Assembly: GCF_010729895.1 (NCBI RefSeq)
Contig: NZ_AP022612.1
Coordinates: forward strand, 3,906,001 to 3,970,000
Length of the DNA: 64,000 nucleotides
Reading direction: 5' to 3'
Source: Mycolicibacterium confluentis
Lineage (GTDB): Bacteria > Actinomycetota > Actinomycetes > Mycobacteriales > Mycobacteriaceae
The notes beneath the pieces were generated by a model. That model was not told the origin of the DNA and ran no database searches. It saw only the letters and a list, made by a program, of their open reading frames with translations. Both the position numbers and the translations under genes were made by a program. Below, in pieces: positions 58,185 to 64,000 of this stretch. How positions within the stretch are numbered: the stretch's first letter is position 1; each line of letters opens with the position of its first letter.

Positions 58185-59873
58185 ATGACCGCACCCGCCG
58201 CCGCGCCTCGCAAACCCATCATCCTCACGGTCGACGACGATCCCGCTGTGTCTCGGGCGGTGGCCCGAGATCTGCGTCGCAAATATGCCGAGACCTATCG
58301 GATCGTGCGCGCCGAGAACGGCCCGGACGCGCTGGACACGCTGCGCGAACTGAAGCTGCGCGGCGACACCGTCGCGGTGTTCGTCGCCGACTACCGGATG
58401 CCGGCCATGAGCGGCATCGAGTTCCTCGAGGCGGCCATGGACCTGTACCCGATGGCCCGGCGCGTGCTGCTGACCGCGTACGCCGACACACACGCCGCGA
58501 TCGACGCGATCAACGTCGTCGACCTCGACCACTACCTGCTCAAGCCGTGGGATCCGCCCGAGGAGAAGCTCTACCCCGTCATCGACGCGCTGCTCGAGGC
58601 GTGGAACGCCGACGGCGGGCACCCGATGCCGAACACCAAGATCATCGGCCACCGCTACTCGCGGCGGTCCTCGGAGGTCAGGGAGTTCCTGGCCAGCAAT
58701 CGGCTGCCGTACCACTGGATCTTCGCCGACGACGACGAGGGACACCGCCTGCTGGAGGCCGCGGGTCTCGACGACCGCGCCCTGCCCGTCGTGATCACCG
58801 AGACCGGTGAGCCACTGGTCGACCCGTCCAACACCGAGTTGGCGGGCCGACTGGGACTGTCCACCGAACCGCGAGCCGACTTCTACGACCTCGCAGTGAT
58901 CGGCGGTGGCCCAGGTGGTCTGGCCGCCGCGGTCTACGGCGCCTCCGAGGGCCTGCGGACCGTGCTGATCGAGGCCGTCGCCACCGGCGGACAGGCCGGG
59001 CAGAGTTCGCGGATCGAGAACTACCTCGGCTTCCCCGACGGCGTGCGCGGTGATCAACTCGCCGACCGCGCGCGCAGGCAGGCCGAGAAGTTCTCGGCGG
59101 ACCTCATCACCACGCGGGAGGCCGTCGCGCTGGAACTGCACGGCAACACCCGCACCATCCGGTTCGCCGACGGCGGGTCGCTGGACTGCCGCTCGGTCGT
59201 ACTGGCCACGGGTGTGTCCTACCGCGAACTCGACGCCGACGGCTGCCACAGCCGTGACGGCGACGACTCCAGCCTGATCGGCCGGGGTGTCTACTACGGG
59301 GCCGCCACCTACGTCGCCGCCGAATGCGAGGACCAGGAGGTCTACGTCGTCGGCGGGGCCAACTCGGCCGGGCAGGCCGCAATGAACCTGGCGCGCAAGG
59401 CCGCCCGCGTGCACCTCGTGGTCCGCGGCCCGTCGCTGGAGGCCTCGATGTCGTACTACCTGATCCAGCAGATCGAGGCGACGCCCAACATCGAGGTGCA
59501 CACCAACACCCGGGTGTGCCGGGCCTTCGGCGGCGAGGGGCTGGAGAACCTCACCCTGATCGACGGCACGACCAACCAGACCACCGACGTCGGCTGCACC
59601 CAACTGTTCATCTTCATCGGCGCGCAACCGCGCACCGACTGGCTGCCCGACGCCATCGCCCGCGACGACCGCGGTTTCGTGCTGTCGGGCCCCGATCTGA
59701 AACCGGACTCCGGGTGGCCGCTGGATCGTCCCCCGCATCACCTGGAGACCAGCGTGCCGGGGGTTTTCGTCGCGGGCGACGTGCGTGCCGAATCCGCGAA
59801 GCGGGTGGCCGCGGCGGTCGGCGAAGGGTCGATGGCCGTGATGTTCGTACACCGCTACCTGGCCGAGACCTGA
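58185..59873 (+). CDS. Response regulator fused to a thioredoxin-reductase-like flavoprotein
   Basis: This 562-residue protein has three parts. The receiver domain (1-130) has acidic pocket D17/D18, phospho-acceptor D69 (VADYRMP), T97 and K120. A glutaredoxin-like region (about 150-225) has YSRRS where CxxC would be. A thioredoxin-reductase-like FAD/NAD domain (235-562) has GGGPGG (240-245) and GGANSAGQAA, but YYGAAT (370-375) replaces the CATC redox centre. It cannot reduce thioredoxin the usual way. ATG 58185 is preferred over GTG 58131. The two kinases downstream are its likely partners. Confidence 0.9.
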   Translation: MTAPAAAPRKPIILTVDDDPAVSRAVARDLRRKYAETYRIVRAENGPDALDTLRELKLRGDTVAVFVADYRMPAMSGIEFLEAAMDLYPMARRVLLTAYADTHAAIDAINVVDLDHYLLKPWDPPEEKLYPVIDALLEAWNADGGHPMPNTKIIGHRYSRRSSEVREFLASNRLPYHWIFADDDEGHRLLEAAGLDDRALPVVITETGEPLVDPSNTELAGRLGLSTEPRADFYDLAVIGGGPGGLAAAVYGASEGLRTVLIEAVATGGQAGQSSRIENYLGFPDGVRGDQLADRARRQAEKFSADLITTREAVALELHGNTRTIRFADGGSLDCRSVVLATGVSYRELDADGCHSRDGDDSSLIGRGVYYGAATYVAAECEDQEVYVVGGANSAGQAAMNLARKAARVHLVVRGPSLEASMSYYLIQQIEATPNIEVHTNTRVCRAFGGEGLENLTLIDGTTNQTTDVGCTQLFIFIGAQPRTDWLPDAIARDDRGFVLSGPDLKPDSGWPLDRPPHHLETSVPGVFVAGDVRAESAKRVAAAVGEGSMAVMFVHRYLAET

Positions 59874-59877
59874 GCCG

Positions 59878-61326
59878 ATGTCCGCCTCATGCCAGCGCGA
59901 CGAACTGCGCACGCTGTTCCTGTTCGAATCGCTGAGCGACGACCAGCTCGACAGGCTGTGCCGCGACGGCGCCATGGCGACAATCGAGCCCGGCCCGATC
60001 TTCGCCGAGGGCGAGCCGGCGACATGCCTGTACGTGCTGCTCGAGGGTGAGATCGCGTTGTCGAAGCGGTCCGGCGGCGCAGACATCGAGACCCTGCGGT
60101 CCTCGCAGCGCGGCGCCTACCTGGGCGCATGGTCGGCGTTCCTGGAGGACGCGCAGACCTACGAGGTCTCGGCGCGCGCGATCCGCCCGTGCCGGATGTT
60201 CGTCCTGGACGCCACCTGCCTCGGCGAGTTCATGCGCACCGAATTCCCGATGGCCTGCCACTTCCTGGTGGGCCAGTCCGTCGGCAGATTCCGCCAGAGC
60301 CGCATCCTCGGACCACATGACCGGCTGATCCAGTTGGGACAGCTGACCGCCGGGCTCACCCACGAACTCAACAACCCCGCGGCGGCCGCCGTGCGCGCCA
60401 CCGCAGAACTGCGCTCACGCATCGCGAGCCTGCGCCACAAACTCAGTCTGCTCGCCGACGGTTCGATCGATCGCGAGGCGATGTCCGATCTGGTGCAGAT
60501 CTCCGACGAAGTGGCCGAACTGATCACCAAATCGCACGATCTGACGCCGCTGCAGAAGTCCGATCGCGAGGATGAGATCGGCGCCTGGCTCCAGCAGCGC
60601 GGCATCGACCGGGCCTGGCAGTTGGCCCCGACCTACGCCGAAGCCGGCCTGGACACCGATCACCTCGAGCAGATCGTGGCCACCCTGGCCCACCATCCGG
60701 GTGCCGACGCCTCGGCCGTGCTGCGCGGCGCTGTCGAGTGGTTGACCTGCACCATCGAAGCCGAACTGCTGATGGCCGAGATCACCGACGCCACCACGCG
60801 GGTGTCGGATCTGGTCGAGCAGACCAAGCAGTACACGCAGCTGGACCGCGCGCCGTTCGACTACGCCGACGTCCATGGCCTGTTGTCGACCACGGTCGGC
60901 ATGCTCGCGCACCGCCTCGGCACCGATATCGCGGTGGTGACGGATTTCGACGCCACCCTGCCGCCCCTGCCGTGCTGGCCGGCCGAACTCAACCAGGTCT
61001 GGACCAATCTGATCGACAATGCCGCCACCGCCATGCGCGGCGGGGGCACGCTGACGCTGCGCACCCTGCACCAGGGGGACATGGCCCGCGTCGAGGTGTG
61101 CGACGACGGTCCCGGCGTCCCCGACGACCTGCGGGAGCGCATCTTCGACCCGTTCTTCACCACCAAGCCGATCGGAGAGGGCGTCGGCCTGGGGCTGGAC
61201 CTCGCGGCCCGGGTCGTGGACAAGCACGGCGGCAGCCTCTGGGTGGAATCCGCACCAGGCGATACGCGTTTCATCACAGTGTTGCCGCTGACCCTGCCCT
61301 TCTCCGACACCGACACCGCCATCTAA
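59878..61326 (+). CDS. Histidine kinase with cyclic-nucleotide-binding-like sensor, first copy
   Basis: This 482-residue cytoplasmic kinase has an N-terminal CRP-like beta barrel (about 15-135) whose phosphate-binding cassette is degenerate, then a dimerisation helix with H162 (AGLTHELNNPAAA). The ATP-binding domain has N-box NLIDNAA, G1 DDGPGVP and G2 GEGVGLGLDL. No membrane helix is present. The start is four bases after the response-regulator fusion, so they are co-translated. Confidence 0.9.
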   Translation: MSASCQRDELRTLFLFESLSDDQLDRLCRDGAMATIEPGPIFAEGEPATCLYVLLEGEIALSKRSGGADIETLRSSQRGAYLGAWSAFLEDAQTYEVSARAIRPCRMFVLDATCLGEFMRTEFPMACHFLVGQSVGRFRQSRILGPHDRLIQLGQLTAGLTHELNNPAAAAVRATAELRSRIASLRHKLSLLADGSIDREAMSDLVQISDEVAELITKSHDLTPLQKSDREDEIGAWLQQRGIDRAWQLAPTYAEAGLDTDHLEQIVATLAHHPGADASAVLRGAVEWLTCTIEAELLMAEITDATTRVSDLVEQTKQYTQLDRAPFDYADVHGLLSTTVGMLAHRLGTDIAVVTDFDATLPPLPCWPAELNQVWTNLIDNAATAMRGGGTLTLRTLHQGDMARVEVCDDGPGVPDDLRERIFDPFFTTKPIGEGVGLGLDLAARVVDKHGGSLWVESAPGDTRFITVLPLTLPFSDTDTAI

Positions 61327-61339
61327 GGAAGGACTCCTC

Positions 61340-62848
61340 ATGGGCCATGAATGCCTTCCCGAGGAACTGCGGTCACTGTTCCTGTTCGAGGCACTGTCGG
61401 ACACACAGCTGGAAACGCTGTGCAAGGACGGCCACATCGCGCTCTTCGAACCCGGGCCGATCTGCGTCGAGGGTGAACCGGCGACGTGTTTCTACGTGCT
61501 GCTCGACGGCGAACTGGTGATGTCGAAGCGGTCCGGCGGCGACGACATCGAAACCCAGCGCACCTCCCAGCGCGGCGTGTACTGCGGCGCGTGGGGCGCC
61601 TACGTCGAGGGCATCCCCCACGTCTACGAGTCCTCGGTGCGGGTGACACGGCCGTCGAAGTTCTTCGTGCTCGACGCCTCGGCGTTCGCGCGGTTCGTCA
61701 AGTCCGAGTTCCCGATGGCCGTGCACCTGCTCGAGGGGCTCAAGGTCGGCGGCCTGCGTCAGCGCCAGATCCTCGGCCAGCGGGAGAAGCTGCTGGCCCT
61801 CGGTCAGCTCTCGGCCGGCCTCACCCATCAGCTGAACAATCCCGCCGCGGCGACCGGACGCGCCGTCGCCGACCTGCGGGACCGGGTCGGCAAGATGCGG
61901 TTCAAGCTCGCGATGCTGGCCGACGGCAAGTTCACCCCGAACGCGATGCGCGCGCTGCTGCAGATCCAGGACGAGGTGGCCGAGCACGTGGCCAAGTCCA
62001 AGGGACAGGAACTGACGGCGCTGGAGACGGCCGACCGCGAGGACCAGCTGGGTCAGTGGCTCGAGGACCACGAGATCGAGGCGGCCTGGGACTACGCGCC
62101 GACGTTCGTCGAGGCCGGCCTGGACACCGACTGGCTGGAACGGGTCTCGGCCACTGTCGACGGTACCGACGACTCCGCGACGCTGCGCGGCGCCGTCGGC
62201 TGGATGAAGTACACGATCGACGCCGAACTGCTGATGAATCAGATCGCCGAGGCCAGCAAGCGCATCTCGGCACTGCTCGCGGGCGCCAAGCAGTACTCCC
62301 AGATGGACCGCGCGCCGTACGCGCCGACCGATGTGCACGAACTGCTGCACAGCACGCTGATGATGTTCGGCGACAAGATCGGCAAGGACAAGCCGGTGCA
62401 GTTGGTCAAGGAGTACGACAAGTCGCTGCCGCAGCTCCTCTGCTATCCCGGCGATCTCAACCAGGTGTGGACCAACATCATCGACAACGCCATTCAGGCG
62501 ATGGACGGCCACGGCACGCTCACGGTGCGCACCGCACGCGAGAGTGAGGACATGGTCCGGATCGAGATCTGCGACGACGGTCCCGGCATCCCCGAGGACG
62601 TGCGCGAGCGGATCTTCGAGCCGTTCTTCACCACCAAGCCGTTCGGCGAGGGCACCGGGCTGGGCCTGGACCTGGCCTGGCGCGTCGTCGCCGAAAAGCA
62701 CCACGGCAACATCCGAGTCGAGTCCGTCCCGGGTGACACCCGGTTCATCATCCTGCTGCCGCAGCAGGCCCCGGCGCCCGAAGTCGCGCCACCCAGCGAG
62801 ATCACTCCGGAACAACCGTCCGGTCCAGTGGGGTTGCAAGCGCCATGA
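61340..62848 (+). CDS. Histidine kinase with cyclic-nucleotide-binding-like sensor, second copy
   Basis: This 502-residue tandem paralogue of the previous kinase has the same layout: CRP-like barrel, H163 (AGLTHQLNNPAAA), NIIDNAIQAM, DDGPGIP and GEGTGLGLDL, plus a short proline-rich tail. AAGGAAGG precedes the ATG. The stop overlaps the LLM gene. The duplication suggests a heterodimer or two inputs to one response regulator. Confidence 0.9.
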   Translation: MGHECLPEELRSLFLFEALSDTQLETLCKDGHIALFEPGPICVEGEPATCFYVLLDGELVMSKRSGGDDIETQRTSQRGVYCGAWGAYVEGIPHVYESSVRVTRPSKFFVLDASAFARFVKSEFPMAVHLLEGLKVGGLRQRQILGQREKLLALGQLSAGLTHQLNNPAAATGRAVADLRDRVGKMRFKLAMLADGKFTPNAMRALLQIQDEVAEHVAKSKGQELTALETADREDQLGQWLEDHEIEAAWDYAPTFVEAGLDTDWLERVSATVDGTDDSATLRGAVGWMKYTIDAELLMNQIAEASKRISALLAGAKQYSQMDRAPYAPTDVHELLHSTLMMFGDKIGKDKPVQLVKEYDKSLPQLLCYPGDLNQVWTNIIDNAIQAMDGHGTLTVRTARESEDMVRIEICDDGPGIPEDVRERIFEPFFTTKPFGEGTGLGLDLAWRVVAEKHHGNIRVESVPGDTRFIILLPQQAPAPEVAPPSEITPEQPSGPVGLQAP

Positions 62849-63696
62849 CCGGTAAACCAGATCTCGGCCGTTACGGCGTCTTCGGCCACTTCACGCAGTT
62901 TCAGCAGCTCTCCCCCGACGAGCTGAAGAGCATCGAGGCCCTCGGCTACGGCGCGATCTGGGGCGGTGGGTCCCCGCCGGCCGAGTTGGACTGGGTCGAA
63001 CCACTGCTCGCCGCGACCGAAACCCTCACGGTCGCCACCGGAATCGTCAACATCTGGTCTGCGGCGGCAGGCCCGGTCGCCGAATCCTTCCACCGCATCG
63101 ACACCGCCCACCCCGGCCGCTTCCTGCTGGGCATCGGCGTCGGACACCCCGAGGCACTCGCGGAGTACCGCAAGCCCCTCGACGCTCTGGGCGCCTATCT
63201 CGACGAACTCGACACCCACGGCGTGCCCAAGGATCGCCGCGTGATTGCCGCGCTCGGTCCGCGGGTACTAGAGCTTTCGGCGCAGCGCAGCGCCGGCGCA
63301 CACCCGTACCTGACCACACCCGAACACACCGCATGGGCCCGCGAGATCCTGGGTCCGTCAGCCTTCCTGGCTCCCGAGCACAAGGCCGTGCTGACCACCG
63401 ATGCCGACGTGGCCCGCACCGCGGGCCGCAAGACCCTGGACATCTACTTGAATCTGAAGAACTACGTGAGCAACTGGAAGCGACTGGGCTTCACCGACGC
63501 AGACGTGGCCAAGCCGGGCTCGGACGCGCTGGTCGACGCCGTCGTCGCTTACGGGACGGCCGAACAGATCGCGCAGCGCCTGCAGCAGCATCTGGCCGCC
63601 GGCGCGGATCACGTACCTGTCCAGGTGCTCACCGGCCGTGACACGCTGGTCTCCGCGCTCACCGAACTGGCCGGCCCACTGGGCCTTCGCGCCTGA
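62845..63696 (+). CDS. LLM-class F420-dependent-type oxidoreductase (Rv3463-like)
   Basis: This 283-residue luciferase-superfamily protein has GYGAIWGGGSP, TVATGIVNIWSA and RFLLGIGVGHPEAL. Its length and place after the infA region match Rv3463. ATG 62845 overlaps the kinase stop. The cofactor (F420 or flavin) and substrate are unknown. Confidence 0.87.
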   Translation: MTGKPDLGRYGVFGHFTQFQQLSPDELKSIEALGYGAIWGGGSPPAELDWVEPLLAATETLTVATGIVNIWSAAAGPVAESFHRIDTAHPGRFLLGIGVGHPEALAEYRKPLDALGAYLDELDTHGVPKDRRVIAALGPRVLELSAQRSAGAHPYLTTPEHTAWAREILGPSAFLAPEHKAVLTTDADVARTAGRKTLDIYLNLKNYVSNWKRLGFTDADVAKPGSDALVDAVVAYGTAEQIAQRLQQHLAAGADHVPVQVLTGRDTLVSALTELAGPLGLRA

Positions 63697-63715
63697 CGCC
63701 GACGAGAGGACTCCC

Positions 63716-64000
63716 ATGACCGACCCAGTGGCACTCAAACCCGATCTCGGCTTCTTCGGCGTGTGGACCGCGGGCCCGGTGACTCCCGACGAGGCCGTCG
63801 AGATCGAACGGTTGGGCTACGGCGCGGTGTGGGTCGGCGCCTCACCGGCCGCCGACCTGTCGTTCGTCGAGCCGATCCTGGAGAAGACACAGGCCCTGCA
63901 GGTCGCGACGGGCATCGTCAACATCTGGTCGGCGCCGGCCGACGAGGTCGCCGACTCCTACCACCGCATCGAAAAGGCTTATCCGGGCAGGTTTCTGCTG
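63716..64000 (+). CDS. LLM-class oxidoreductase, second copy, cut by the window end
   Basis: The 95 codons present start at ATG 63716 with GAGAGGA upstream, 19 bases after the previous gene. The segments GYGAVWVGASPAADLSFVEP, QVATGIVNIWSAPA and PGRFLL are clearly paralogous to the gene before it, so this is a tandem duplicate. The rest is outside the window. Confidence 0.88.
   Translation, partial: MTDPVALKPDLGFFGVWTAGPVTPDEAVEIERLGYGAVWVGASPAADLSFVEPILEKTQALQVATGIVNIWSAPADEVADSYHRIEKAYPGRFLL

Noticed and set aside
56026..60086. Very long minus-strand open frames (about 720-740 codons) opposite the flotillin and response-regulator genes
   Set aside because: They are antisense shadows of GC-rich coding sequence: composition is Gly/Arg/His/Gln-rich, no family is recognisable and the plus-strand genes are certain.

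Overview
The window is high-GC actinobacterial DNA from a rapid-growing Mycobacterium/Mycolicibacterium-type genome. The backbone follows the order known from M. tuberculosis around Rv3439c-Rv3463: glmM, rpsI, rplM, the ESX-4 type VII secretion genes, cutinases, truA, rplQ, rpoA, rpsD, rpsK, rpsM, rpmJ, infA and then an LLM-family oxidoreductase. Overlapping ATGA/GTGA/TGATG junctions, GTG/TTG starts and several apparently leaderless starts also fit. The species cannot be fixed from the sequence alone.

Layout. 0-3 kb: a leftward catabolic operon (SDR, Rieske oxygenase, TetR, start of an aldehyde dehydrogenase). 3-15 kb: a rightward operon with a cytochrome P450, two YrbE permeases, mceA-F, one unknown protein and a carotenoid-cleavage-type oxygenase. 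15-21 kb: an MPT64-like secreted protein, an F420-type LLM oxidoreductase, a leftward pair of unknown ESX-style genes, glmM, rpsI and rplM. 21-26 kb: a thcA-type aldehyde dehydrogenase with its divergent TetR, a hydrolase and a GAF regulator. In M. tuberculosis rplM directly neighbours esxT, so this block is an insertion relative to that genome. 26-35 kb: ESX-4 (esxT, esxU, an accessory protein, eccC4, eccD4, mycP4, eccB4).

35-47 kb: an accessory block between eccB4 and the cutinases, absent at this place in M. tuberculosis. It holds a GGPP-type polyprenyl synthase, a duplicated two-gene unit of unknown proteins (A1-B1 and A2-B2), an inverted relative of B (C), a phytoene-desaturase-like flavoprotein, and an adenylate cyclase/ATPase. 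I consider this the best candidate for an undescribed system, possibly an isoprenoid-modifying, lipid-associated assembly. A DUF3237 protein, a CGNR regulator and an EamA exporter follow. 49-51 kb: three secreted cutinase-like proteins.

51-56 kb: truA and the S13-S11-S4-alpha-L17 operon with rpmJ and infA. 56-63 kb: a second accessory block in front of the Rv3463-like LLM gene. It contains an NfeD/flotillin pair, a response regulator fused to a thioredoxin-reductase-like flavoprotein that lacks redox cysteines, and two tandem histidine kinases with cyclic-nucleotide-binding-like input domains. Two tandem LLM oxidoreductases close the window, the last cut by the edge. No tRNA, rRNA, CRISPR, phage or transposase genes were seen.
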